Positions 15,685-24,304 of a DNA stretch of 64,000 nucleotides are shown here, piece after piece. Location: NCBI RefSeq assembly GCF_000689415.1, contig NZ_HG322950.1, forward strand, positions 1,674,001 to 1,738,000. Reading direction: 5' to 3'. Origin of the DNA: Pseudomonas knackmussii B13. Its GTDB lineage: Bacteria; Pseudomonadota; Gammaproteobacteria; Pseudomonadales; Pseudomonadaceae. The position numbers and the translations under genes are program-made. Under the pieces are notes generated by a model, which worked only from the letters and a program-made list of their open reading frames with translations, was not told the origin of the DNA and made no database searches. Every line of letters begins with the position of its first letter. Position 1 is the stretch's first letter.

Positions 15685-16902
15685 ATGGACGCACGACTGC
15701 TCAATTCCGGTACCACCAGCGGCGACAGCCAGGCCTTCACCGACCTCAATCGCCTGAGCCAGCTCAAGACCGGCGACAAGAACAGCCAGGGCAACATCCG
15801 CAAGGTGGCCCAGGAATTCGAGTCGCTGTTCATGAACGAAATGCTCAAGTCGATGCGCTCGGCCAACGAGGTGTTCGCCAAGGACAACCCGATGAACAGC
15901 GAGGCTGGCAAGCAGTACCAGGACATGTACGACCAGCAGCTGTCGGTGAGCCTGTCGCGCAACGGCCACGGCATCGGCCTGGCCGACATGCTGGTCAAGC
16001 AGATGGACAAGATGCAGGGCGTGCGCCACACCGGCGACAACCCCTTCGCCAAGACCCAGGCGCAGGCCGACGCCACCAGCCAGACCCAGGCCTCCGGCGA
16101 GCGCCAGCAGGCGAAGAGCCTGTGGTCTTCCAGCGGCAAACCCTTGCCGGTGCCGGCCGCCGGCCGCGACGACCGCGCCGCGCTGAACGCCCGTCGCCTG
16201 GCGCTGCCAGGCAAGCTCAGCGACCGCCAGGTCGCCGGCATCAGCGGCGCCTACACCAAGGCCGCGAGCGACACGCAAGGGCAGTCTCTGGGCAACGACA
16301 ACTGGCGCCAGGGCAAGGCCTATGACGCGCAGCAGGATGCCAGCCAGGCGAGTGCCGATGCCTCCAGCGCCAAAATGTCGGTCAAGCCGGGCAAGCCGAT
16401 GTTCGCCTCCGCCGACGACTTCGTCGCCACCATGATGCCGATGGCCGAGCGCGCCGCAAAGCGCATTGGCGTCGATCCGCGCTACCTGGTCGCCCAGGCC
16501 GCGCTGGAAACCGGCTGGGGCAAGAAGATGATCGCCCAGCGCGATGGCAGCAGCAGCCATAACCTGTTCGGCGTGAAGAGCGGCTCGAACTGGGACGGCG
16601 CCTCGGCGCGCGCAGTGACCAGCGAGTACGAGAACGGCAAGCAAGTGAAGGAGGTGGCCTCGTTCCGCGCCTACAACTCCTTCGAGCAGAGCTTCCAGGA
16701 CTACGTCAGCTTCCTGCAGAACAACGACCGCTATCAGGGCGCGCTGGATTCCACCGCGCGCCCCGACCAATTCATGAAGGAACTGCAACGCGCCGGTTAC
16801 GCCACCGACCCGCAATACGCGCGCAAGGTGTCGCAGATCGCCAAGCAGATGCAGGTCTACCAGTCCGTCGCCATGGCCGACGCGCCGACCCGGACGCTCT
16901 AA
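15685..16902 (+). CDS. flgJ: Peptidoglycan hydrolase/rod cap FlgJ
   Basis: 405 residues with two domains. The N-terminal rod-binding part (about 30-120) has VAQEFESLFMNEMLKSMRSA. A long low-complexity Gln/Ala/Ser linker follows. The C-terminal N-acetylglucosaminidase domain (about 245-395) has LVAQAALETGWGKKMI with the catalytic Glu, and SHNLFGVK. It cuts a hole in the wall so that the rod can pass. Confidence 0.96.
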   Translation: MDARLLNSGTTSGDSQAFTDLNRLSQLKTGDKNSQGNIRKVAQEFESLFMNEMLKSMRSANEVFAKDNPMNSEAGKQYQDMYDQQLSVSLSRNGHGIGLADMLVKQMDKMQGVRHTGDNPFAKTQAQADATSQTQASGERQQAKSLWSSSGKPLPVPAAGRDDRAALNARRLALPGKLSDRQVAGISGAYTKAASDTQGQSLGNDNWRQGKAYDAQQDASQASADASSAKMSVKPGKPMFASADDFVATMMPMAERAAKRIGVDPRYLVAQAALETGWGKKMIAQRDGSSSHNLFGVKSGSNWDGASARAVTSEYENGKQVKEVASFRAYNSFEQSFQDYVSFLQNNDRYQGALDSTARPDQFMKELQRAGYATDPQYARKVSQIAKQMQVYQSVAMADAPTRTL

Positions 16903-16911
16903 GGAAAGCCC

Positions 16912-18909
16912 ATGAACCTGTTATCCATCGGCCTGTCGGGCCTCAACGCCTCGCAGACGGCGCTGACCACCACCGGCAACAACATCACCAACGTCGACAC
17001 CCAAGGCTACACGCGCCAGCAGTCGGTGCAGGTCGCCTCGGCGTCGCAGTTCGCCGGCCAGTACTACGTCGGCACCGGTACCACGGTGCAGGACGTTCGC
17101 CGCCTCTACAGCCAGTTCCTGGCCAACCAGCTGCGCGGCGCCACGGCGGTGGACAACGATGCGCAGACCTACCTGACCCAGGTGAACCAGGTCGACTCGC
17201 TGCTCTCGGACAGCACCACCGGCCTGTCGACAGTGATGCAGAACTTCTTCGCCTCGCTGCAGACGGCCGTCGCCACGCCCACCGACGCGGCCTCGCGCGG
17301 CCTGGTGCTGACCCAGGCGAAAAACCTGGCGCAGCGTTTCAACTCCATCTCCACCCAGCTCGGCACGCAGAACAGCTACGTCAATACGCAGATGGAAAGC
17401 CTGGCCGGGCAGGTCACTGACCTCGCCAAGACCATTGCCGGCTACAACCAGGCGATCACCGCGGCCTCGGCCAGCGGCGCCAGCGTCAACGACCTTCTGG
17501 ACAAGCGCGACCAGGCGGTGGTGCAGCTGTCGAGCATGGTCGGCGTGAGCGTCGTGCAGCAGGGCAGTGCCTACAACCTCTACCTCGGTTCCGGGCAACC
17601 GCTGGTGGTCGGCAGCAACGCCTCGACCCTCAGCGCCGGCCCCAGCGCCAACAACCCGTCGCAGGACAGCCTGACCCTGACCAGCGGCAGCGTCGATGTC
17701 GATGTCACCTCGGTGGTCACCGGTGGCCAGATGGGCGGCCTGCTGCGCTATCGCACCGATGTGCTGGACACCACCCAGAACGAACTGGGGCGCATGGCGG
17801 TGGTGCTCGCCGATACCTTCAACAGCCAGCTGGGCCAGGGCCTGGACCTCAACGGCAATTTCGGCGCCGAACTGTTCAAGGACATCAACGACCCGAGCGT
17901 GATCGGCAACCGCAGCCTGGCCAACGCGCACAACGTCGGCACCGGCAACCTGAACGTCAGCATCGACGACAGCAGCGCCCTGACCACCAGCGACTACGAA
18001 GTGACCTTCACTTCGGCCACCGGTTATTCGGTGCGTCGTCTGTCCGATGGCCAGTCGATGGGCACCGGCGACCTCACCGACAGCCCGCCGAAGGATTTCG
18101 ACGGCTTCAGCCTGAGCCAGCAGAGCGTCGGCACCATCCAGGCAGGCGACCGTTTCACGGTGATCCCGACGCGCACCGCCGCCTCCGACATCGGCGTCAC
18201 CATGACAGATGCCAACCGCCTGGCCTTCGCCGCGCCCGTGGTCGGTTCCACCACCACCGGCAACATCGGCAGCGGCGCCATCAGCGGCACCAGCCTCACC
18301 ACGCAGCTCGACGCCAGCAACAGCGCCACGCTGCCGGCGGCCATCCAGGCCGGGCTGCCGGTCAAGCTGGTGTTCGACGCCGCCAGCGGCGGCACCCAGG
18401 GCTATACCGTCTACGATTCGGCGGGCAACTCCCTGGGCACCGGCAGCATCGTGCCGGGGCAGAGCAACGACATTGCCGTGAACCTGGCCGGCCCGCCGGC
18501 GTTCAGCCTGCAGACCACCATCGCTGGCTATCCGGGACAGAACGACAGCTTCACCCTGGCTTTCAACGCCAATGGCGATGCCGACAAGACCAACGGCCAG
18601 AAGCTCATCGACCTGCAGAGCACCAAGACGGTCGGCAGCGGCACGGGCAGCGGCAGTGGCATGAGCCTCACCGGTGCCTACGCCAGCCTTACCGAGAACG
18701 TCGGCGCCACGGCCAACCAGGCGAAGCTCGATGCTACGGCGACCGACGCGGTGCTGACCCAGTCGCAAAGCAACCGCGACTCGCTGTCGGCGGTGAACCT
18801 CGACGAGGAAGCGGCGAACCTGGTGAAGTTCCAGCAGTACTACACGGCCTCCGCGCAGATCATCAAGACCGCGCAGACGCTCTTCGACACCCTGATCAAC
18901 AACATCTGA
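16912..18909 (+). CDS. flgK: Hook-filament junction protein FlgK (HAP1)
   Basis: 665 residues. The N-terminus MNLLSIGLSGLNASQTAL with TTGNNITNVDTQGYTRQ and the C-terminal helix VNLDEEAANLVKFQQYYTAS are diagnostic. The middle (about 350-590) is a variable Ser/Thr/Gly-rich surface domain, which makes it longer than the enteric protein. It is exported with FlgN as chaperone and is the first junction layer on the hook. Ten bases after flgJ. Confidence 0.96.
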   Translation: MNLLSIGLSGLNASQTALTTTGNNITNVDTQGYTRQQSVQVASASQFAGQYYVGTGTTVQDVRRLYSQFLANQLRGATAVDNDAQTYLTQVNQVDSLLSDSTTGLSTVMQNFFASLQTAVATPTDAASRGLVLTQAKNLAQRFNSISTQLGTQNSYVNTQMESLAGQVTDLAKTIAGYNQAITAASASGASVNDLLDKRDQAVVQLSSMVGVSVVQQGSAYNLYLGSGQPLVVGSNASTLSAGPSANNPSQDSLTLTSGSVDVDVTSVVTGGQMGGLLRYRTDVLDTTQNELGRMAVVLADTFNSQLGQGLDLNGNFGAELFKDINDPSVIGNRSLANAHNVGTGNLNVSIDDSSALTTSDYEVTFTSATGYSVRRLSDGQSMGTGDLTDSPPKDFDGFSLSQQSVGTIQAGDRFTVIPTRTAASDIGVTMTDANRLAFAAPVVGSTTTGNIGSGAISGTSLTTQLDASNSATLPAAIQAGLPVKLVFDAASGGTQGYTVYDSAGNSLGTGSIVPGQSNDIAVNLAGPPAFSLQTTIAGYPGQNDSFTLAFNANGDADKTNGQKLIDLQSTKTVGSGTGSGSGMSLTGAYASLTENVGATANQAKLDATATDAVLTQSQSNRDSLSAVNLDEEAANLVKFQQYYTASAQIIKTAQTLFDTLINNI

Positions 18910-18919
18910 GGCGGCCGTG

Positions 18920-20509
18920 ATGCGTATTTCCACCCCGCAGATCTTCAACTCCAACATCGACGGTTACCAACGCGGCTACGCCAGCATCGCCAAGACCCAG
19001 GAACAGATTTCCAGCGGCGTGCGCATCCAGACACCGGCGGACGACCCGGTCGGCGCCGCGCGCTTGCTGCAACTGCAACAGCAGCAGGCGCTGCTGACCC
19101 AGTACAGCGGCAACATGACCACCGCGACCAACAGCCTGAACCAGGAACAGAGCGTTCTCGATTCGATCAACAGTGCGCTGCAGCGCGCCCGCGAACTGAC
19201 GCTGTCGGCTGGCGACGGTTCGCTGACCGACGAGGACCGCGGCGCGCTGAGCGACGAGCTTGGGCAGATCCAGAACCAGCTGCTGACCCTGATGAACAGC
19301 AAGGACGCCAGCGGCAACTACCTGTTCTCCGGCAGCAAGAGCACTGTGCAGCCCTTCGTGCAGAACGCCGACGGCAGCTACAGCTACCAGGGCGACCAGA
19401 GCGCGCTGGACCTGCAGGTGTCCGACAACCTGCTGATGCCGATCAGAGACAGTGGCTGGGGCATCTTCGAGATGGCCGCCAACGCCAGTCGCACCACCAG
19501 CTCGCTGACCACCAACCCGAACGCCGACGGCGTGCAGCGAGCGTTCCTCTCGCAGGGCACGGTGACCGACAACACCAGCTACAACGCCGACTTCCGTAGC
19601 GGCGCGCCCTACACCTTGAAGGTGCTCAGCGGGACGCAGTACCAGATCCTCGACAGTGGCGGCAACGACGTCACCGCCGAGGCCAATACCAATGGCACCT
19701 TCGACGCGACCTCCAGCGACAGCAACACCATCCTGTTCCGCGGCTCGCAGTTCCAGCTCGACGTGTCACTGGCCAAGGGCGACGATCCCACCCAGATGAA
19801 CACCCTGGTCGGCGGCTACAGCTTCAGCTTCGGTACCGCACCCGATGCCATGGCGATCAAGCGCAACGCGTCGAACACCTCGGCCGCGCAGATCACCAGC
19901 GCCACGGTCAGCAACACCACGGCCTACAACACCCAGTTCCCCAATGGTGGCGTGCAGCTGAAGTTCACCAGTGCCACGACCTACGATGTCTACGCGCTGC
20001 CGACCAGCCCCAGCGCCACGCCGATGACCAGCGGAAGCCTTGGCGCCACTTTCCCGCAGACCATCACCGTCGGCGGGGTCGACTTGTCGATCAGCGCGGC
20101 GCCGAACACTGGCGACCAGTTCAGCATCACCGCCACCTCGCCGGAACGGCAGAACATCCTCAATACCCTGGGCGACCTGCGCAAGGCGCTGGATACCTCG
20201 ACCACCAACAACCCCCAGGCCCAACTGGCCATTCGCGACATGGTCGCCAGCGCCGTGAGCAACATCGACAACGGCATGAACCAGGTGCTCAGCACCCAGT
20301 CGTCGATCGGCTCGCGGCTTAACACCATCGACCTGCTCGGCCAGGAGAACCAGAGCCTGAGCCTGACCAACACCACCACGCAGTCGTCGATCCGCGACAC
20401 CGACATGGCCTCGGCCACCTCGCAGCTGGTGCTGCAGCAGACCATGCTGGAGGCCGCGCAGGCGGCGTTCGCGCGAATCAGCCAGCTGAGCCTGTTCAAC
20501 AAGCTCTGA
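18920..20509 (+). CDS. flgL: Hook-filament junction protein FlgL (HAP3)
   Basis: 529 residues, flagellin-like. The N-terminal part has MRISTPQIFNSNIDGYQR, QISSGVRIQTPADDPVGAARL; the C-terminal part has DTDMASATSQLVLQQTMLEAAQAAF. A large variable middle domain makes it longer than the enteric FlgL. It is the second junction layer, between FlgK and filament. The ATG at 18920 is preferred over GTG 18917. It is the last gene of the flgF unit. Confidence 0.96.
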   Translation: MRISTPQIFNSNIDGYQRGYASIAKTQEQISSGVRIQTPADDPVGAARLLQLQQQQALLTQYSGNMTTATNSLNQEQSVLDSINSALQRARELTLSAGDGSLTDEDRGALSDELGQIQNQLLTLMNSKDASGNYLFSGSKSTVQPFVQNADGSYSYQGDQSALDLQVSDNLLMPIRDSGWGIFEMAANASRTTSSLTTNPNADGVQRAFLSQGTVTDNTSYNADFRSGAPYTLKVLSGTQYQILDSGGNDVTAEANTNGTFDATSSDSNTILFRGSQFQLDVSLAKGDDPTQMNTLVGGYSFSFGTAPDAMAIKRNASNTSAAQITSATVSNTTAYNTQFPNGGVQLKFTSATTYDVYALPTSPSATPMTSGSLGATFPQTITVGGVDLSISAAPNTGDQFSITATSPERQNILNTLGDLRKALDTSTTNNPQAQLAIRDMVASAVSNIDNGMNQVLSTQSSIGSRLNTIDLLGQENQSLSLTNTTTQSSIRDTDMASATSQLVLQQTMLEAAQAAFARISQLSLFNKL

Positions 20510-20527
20510 GGTTTTCCAGCGGACATG

Positions 20528-20559
20528 AAAAAGGGGATGCCATCGGGCATCCCCTTTTT
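20528..20559. terminator. Bidirectional terminator between flgL and the glycosyltransferase genes
   Basis: AAAAAGGGGATGCC-ATCG-GGCATCCCCTTTTT: a perfect stem flanked by A- and T-runs, so it can end transcripts from both sides. It lies between convergent flgL and the minus-strand gene ending at 20574. Confidence 0.9.
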
Positions 20560-20573
20560 CATTGGCCTGAGGG

Positions 20574-22436
20574 TCAGGCTTTCTTCAGGCGGAGGAGGGT
20601 GAGGCGGTTGTCGAGCTGCTCGTGCAGGCCCAGGGCCGCCTTGTGCGGCAACTTCTGGTGGTCGTGCAGCAGGAACCCGTGGCGGTTGGCCTGGCCCAGG
20701 TACCACTCGGCGTCGCGGTAGCGGCCGGCCTGGTCGTGGGACAGGTTCCAGCGGGCATCCATGATGTCCAGCAGCAGCAGGTCGCCTCGGTGTCCGCCGA
20801 GGCTCGCGAGCACGGCGCTGAACTGTTCGTCGTTGAGGCGGCCGAGGATGTCGCCCAGCACCAGGTTCGCGGTCGGGAAGCGCCGCGAAAGATCGGCCAG
20901 GGCGTCGTTGCCGAGTTCGATGTCGAGCCCGCGTTGCAGGTCGTGGGCCAGCAGGCGGCCGTCGGCGACGCGCAGCTCCAGGGTCGGGGTGTCACCCAGG
21001 TAAGCCTGCAGGTAGTCCGGAATCGACCATCCGCAGGGCGCTTGCCCGGGAACCAGCGGTACGCGTGATTTCCACTCGCGGTGTGCAGCGACTCCACGCT
21101 CGTAGAATCCTTTGCGCTCCTGCAGCGGCAGCAGCAGGTAGTTGGATGCGTTGACCAGTTCGAACACGCGATGCACGCGGTAACCGTTGTGCGCGACCCA
21201 GGCCAGGAACGGCGACTTGTTGGCGTTGGCGATCTCGATCAGCAGCAGCGGTCGGGCCCGCTGGATGAGCGCCTGGGCGCCGGCCAGGACTTCCAGCTCC
21301 ATGCCTTCCACGTCGATCTTCAGCAGGTCGATGTCGGCATCCGGGAACAGCCGGTCCAGGGTCTCGACTTCGATCTGACCGTGTTCGTCGTTCTTCAGGC
21401 TGGTGGCGCCGAGGTTGCTCGTGTCGATCCGGTCGAGGCTCGCGCGGCCACTGCTGGCGCCGATGCCAAGACGATGGATGCCGTAGCGTGACGGTTCGAT
21501 CTCGTTGATGCGGAAGTTCACTTCCAATTGCTCGGCGATGTGCTCGGCCGGCTCGAAGCAGTGGATCTCCGCCGCTTCGCCGATGCAGGCGAAGAACAGG
21601 GCGTGGTTGCCGATGTTGCTGCCCACGTCCAGTATCCGCGCCTGTTTCGGCAGGCAGAGCAGGGTCTCGGAGAGTTCCGCGACCTCGAAGAAATGCTCGC
21701 GGGCGAGCTGGTTCTGGATCAGGTCCAGGGTATTGCCGAGGCGGAAGTGCACCTGCTGCCCGCCGAAAGGCACGCTGGCGATGACGTCGTTGTCGCGGCA
21801 GAAGTCGCTGAACACCCGGTTGATCGCGTTGCGCCAGTCGGTGCCGGTGGCCGAGCGCGGCCCGGTGGAGTGCTGGCCGCGGACATTGAGGAACAGCGGC
21901 CGGTCGATCTTGATGCAGCGATTTTCCTTCCACACGCGCAGGTAGTAATCGAAGTCCTCGCCGGTATCCATCTCCGTGTCGAACGGGTAGGCGGCGGCGA
22001 CTTCCTGGCGGACGAAGTGACCCATTTGCAGGGTCAGGTAAGGGTCGTTGAGCAACAGCTGTTCGAGGGTCGTCAGCGGACTGATCTGCTGCGGCCGCCG
22101 TTGTGCCTGCTGCGATTGCAGGTCGGCGACGTAGATCGCGCCCCAGATGCCGTCCTGCTCCTGGAGCAGGTCAGCCACTTCGAGGAAGGCGCTTTCGACC
22201 ATCAGGTCGTCGGCGTCGAGGAAGAACAGCCAGTCGGCGCCTTTCTCGCCGGCCGCGGCGACGGCAAGATTGCGCGCCCGCGAGCGGCCCAGGCCCTGGC
22301 TGTCGTCCTGGATCAGGATCTCGATGTCATCGAAGGCTCCGGTGCCCTGTGCCTTGGCGCGCTCCACGGAGGCTGCGGCGCGTTGGGCGAGTTCCAGGTG
22401 TCCCGGTCCGACCGGGATGATGACGCAGCACTTCAT
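20574..22436 (-). CDS. Glycosyltransferase family 2 / FkbM methyltransferase fusion, probable flagellin glycan enzyme
   Basis: 620 residues. The N-terminal GT-A (family 2) domain has CVIIPVGPGH, an acidic FFLDADD metal/nucleotide site at 71-77 and TGEDFDYYLRVW at about 158-169. An FkbM-type SAM methyltransferase domain follows, with ILDVGSNIGNHALFF at 268-282 and DLLKIDVEGMELEVLAGA at about 370-387. The last about 150 residues (from 470) form a further domain I do not recognise. It overlaps the preceding gene by ATGA, so the two are translationally coupled. The position between flgL and fliC matches known flagellin glycosylation islands, so it may build and O-methylate the flagellin sugar; the role is inferred. 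Confidence 0.82.
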   Translation of the reverse strand: MKCCVIIPVGPGHLELAQRAAASVERAKAQGTGAFDDIEILIQDDSQGLGRSRARNLAVAAAGEKGADWLFFLDADDLMVESAFLEVADLLQEQDGIWGAIYVADLQSQQAQRRPQQISPLTTLEQLLLNDPYLTLQMGHFVRQEVAAAYPFDTEMDTGEDFDYYLRVWKENRCIKIDRPLFLNVRGQHSTGPRSATGTDWRNAINRVFSDFCRDNDVIASVPFGGQQVHFRLGNTLDLIQNQLAREHFFEVAELSETLLCLPKQARILDVGSNIGNHALFFACIGEAAEIHCFEPAEHIAEQLEVNFRINEIEPSRYGIHRLGIGASSGRASLDRIDTSNLGATSLKNDEHGQIEVETLDRLFPDADIDLLKIDVEGMELEVLAGAQALIQRARPLLLIEIANANKSPFLAWVAHNGYRVHRVFELVNASNYLLLPLQERKGFYERGVAAHREWKSRVPLVPGQAPCGWSIPDYLQAYLGDTPTLELRVADGRLLAHDLQRGLDIELGNDALADLSRRFPTANLVLGDILGRLNDEQFSAVLASLGGHRGDLLLLDIMDARWNLSHDQAGRYRDAEWYLGQANRHGFLLHDHQKLPHKAALGLHEQLDNRLTLLRLKKA

Positions 22437-24088
22437 GCGATTGATCCTTCTTGGAGAATGCCGTCGCCGCGCAATTGCCCGGCCACTCGAGTCAGGACAT
22501 CGTCCCATTCGTTCAGTTTGTGGTTACGTACCCGCCGCACGCTCGGATACCAGTAGCTGGGGCCTTCCTCCAGCCCCCAGCGCCAGTTCGGATTCAGCGG
22601 GAGCAGGGCATAGGTCGGCACGCCAATCGCGCCCGCCAGGTGCACGGTGGTGTTGTCGATGCTCACCACGGCGTCCAGGGCCGCGATCTGGGCCGCCTGG
22701 CGGTCCATGTCGTGCAGCGGATTGACGCTCTCGTCGTGATGGATCTCGAAACCGTTCTCGCGGGCTCTTTCGCGCTCGGTGCTGGTGTCGCCGTATTGCA
22801 GGTTGACCAGTTGCACATCGGGCTGCGCCGCAAGGATCGCCAGGCTTGGGATAGGGATGATCCGGCTTTGCTTCTCGTTCGAGACGCTGGTGCCGCCGCG
22901 CCAGGAAACGCCGATCAGGCGCTTGCCGGGGAAGCGCTGCTGGTAGTCCTGGCGAAGTTCGGCGGCCATGGCCGGGTCGGCCTGCAGGTAATGCGGCTGC
23001 CGCGGGAAGCTTTCCAGGTTCGGTCGCAGCAGGGCGGGAAGGCTGCCCATGGGAATCTGATAATCGCTTCTCGGCCAGGTCTGCCGATGCATGACTTGGG
23101 CGCCATCCTTTGCGGTGCCCTGCAGTTCGCGGCGAACGAACTGGACCGAGGGGAAGCTGCGGCTGAAGAGGGCATCCAGGCGCTCGTAGATTTCGTAGTG
23201 GATGGTGCCGCCCAGCTTGGTCAGCTCTTCGAGCATGCTGGCGAACATGATGTGGTCGCCAATGCCCTGTTCCGCCCAGACCAGCAATGTCTTGCCTTCC
23301 AGGGACTCGCCTTGCCAGCGCGGAATGCTGAAGAACTGGTTGTGCTCCTTCTGCACCTCGGCCCAACGCCACTCGTATTGCTGCCAGCCCTGCTCGAACT
23401 CGCCCAGGCGCAGCATCAGCAAGGCCAGGTTGTTGTGGGTGGCGACGTGTTCGGGGTCCAGGCGCAGGACCTTGGCATAGGCCTCGAAGGCTTCCCTATA
23501 GCGTGCGACCTGTTCTTGGGCGACTGCGTAGTTGAAATTCAACGGCACGCTGTCCGGCGCCTGTTCCAGGCCGAGCTGGCAGCAGGCGACGCTCTCGTGG
23601 AAGCGCCCGGTGTTGTAGTAGAGCTGGGCCAGCAGGTTCAGAACCTGGGTCTGCTCGGAGGACGGCAGCGGCTGCTCCAGGGTCCTGAGAATCAGCTGCT
23701 CGGCGTCGGCGTGGGCTTCGATGCGATTCAGCGCAGCCAGCAGCAGCTTGAAGCGCCAGAGGTTCGGCTTGGCGTCGTACCACTGCTGTGCCTTCACCAG
23801 GTGGCCATTGAAACGCGGGCGCTTGGCCAATTCGTCGAACAGCAGGCTGTCTACCTGGTCGTCCTGAGGCAATGCCAGTGCGTGCTCCACGTGCGGTAGC
23901 GCCTCGTCTTCGCGATCACGCTCGAGCAGCAGGGCGGCAAGGTGGGCGTGGGCCAGCGCGAGGTCGGGCAGCAGCTTCAGCAACTGGCGATATAGAGGAA
24001 TCTTGGCTTCCTCGTCCCCGGTCCGTTCGGCTTCGCCCAGCGCCTGCGCTATACGCTGGACCTGGGCCTGGAGGGTCGGTGTCTGCAT
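22433..24088 (-). CDS. TPR-containing glycosyltransferase, probable flagellin glycosyltransferase
   Basis: 551-residue cytoplasmic protein. Tetratricopeptide-like repeats occupy about 25-235 (e.g. LAQLYYNTGRFHESVACCQLGLEQAPDS, seen in part). The C-terminal glycosyltransferase domain (about 265-530) carries VWAEQGIGDHIMF, LIGVSWRGGT and VSIDNTTVHLAGAIGVPTYAL, resembling family 9/41-type GT-B enzymes. Similar TPR glycosyltransferases lie beside fliC in many pseudomonads. The start is ATG 24088. It is divergent from fliC, with a sigma-54-like element at 24137-24152, and is first of a two-gene operon. Its acceptor is probably Ser/Thr of FliC, by context. Confidence 0.82.
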   Translation of the reverse strand: MQTPTLQAQVQRIAQALGEAERTGDEEAKIPLYRQLLKLLPDLALAHAHLAALLLERDREDEALPHVEHALALPQDDQVDSLLFDELAKRPRFNGHLVKAQQWYDAKPNLWRFKLLLAALNRIEAHADAEQLILRTLEQPLPSSEQTQVLNLLAQLYYNTGRFHESVACCQLGLEQAPDSVPLNFNYAVAQEQVARYREAFEAYAKVLRLDPEHVATHNNLALLMLRLGEFEQGWQQYEWRWAEVQKEHNQFFSIPRWQGESLEGKTLLVWAEQGIGDHIMFASMLEELTKLGGTIHYEIYERLDALFSRSFPSVQFVRRELQGTAKDGAQVMHRQTWPRSDYQIPMGSLPALLRPNLESFPRQPHYLQADPAMAAELRQDYQQRFPGKRLIGVSWRGGTSVSNEKQSRIIPIPSLAILAAQPDVQLVNLQYGDTSTERERARENGFEIHHDESVNPLHDMDRQAAQIAALDAVVSIDNTTVHLAGAIGVPTYALLPLNPNWRWGLEEGPSYWYPSVRRVRNHKLNEWDDVLTRVAGQLRGDGILQEGSIA

Positions 24089-24136
24089 GGAGCCTTTACC
24101 TTGAAGTGACGTTGCCTTGACGGGATGCAGGAGGGT

Positions 24137-24152
24137 TGCAAGAAGGGGGCCA
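24137..24152 (-). promoter_or_regulatory. Candidate sigma-54 promoter of the glycosyltransferase operon
   Basis: Minus-strand TGGCCCCCTTCTTGCA has a perfect TTGCA -12 block and GG/GC spaced 12 bases, with two mismatches in the -24 block. The predicted +1 is 24126, 37 bases before the start codon. A GTCAA half-site follows at +6. Confidence 0.55.
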
Positions 24153-24196
24153 GCGCCGCTTTGCAAGAGGGATGGAAAAAAAATTTGAAAAAGGGC

Positions 24197-24223
24197 TAAA
24201 GGCCAGCCGCGTCCCGACGATAA
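24197..24223 (+). promoter_or_regulatory. FliA (sigma-28) promoter of fliC
   Basis: TAAA (24197-24200), exactly 15 bases, then GACGATAA (24216-24223); the consensus -10 is GCCGATAA. The leader to the fliC ATG is about 75 bases. Confidence 0.82.
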
Positions 24224-24304
24224 CCCTAACGAAGGTTCTCCAGGCCACTTCGGGCGGTTGCCAAGGCTGGGAGCCACAGTTGCCCAAATTACGAGGATCT
24301 CGTC

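Noticed and set aside
20574..24088. Glycosyltransferase pair as a recently acquired genomic island
   Set aside because: GC content and codon style look like the neighbours, and there are no integrase, tRNA or flanking repeats. The locus is an accessory site, but recent transfer cannot be supported from this sequence.
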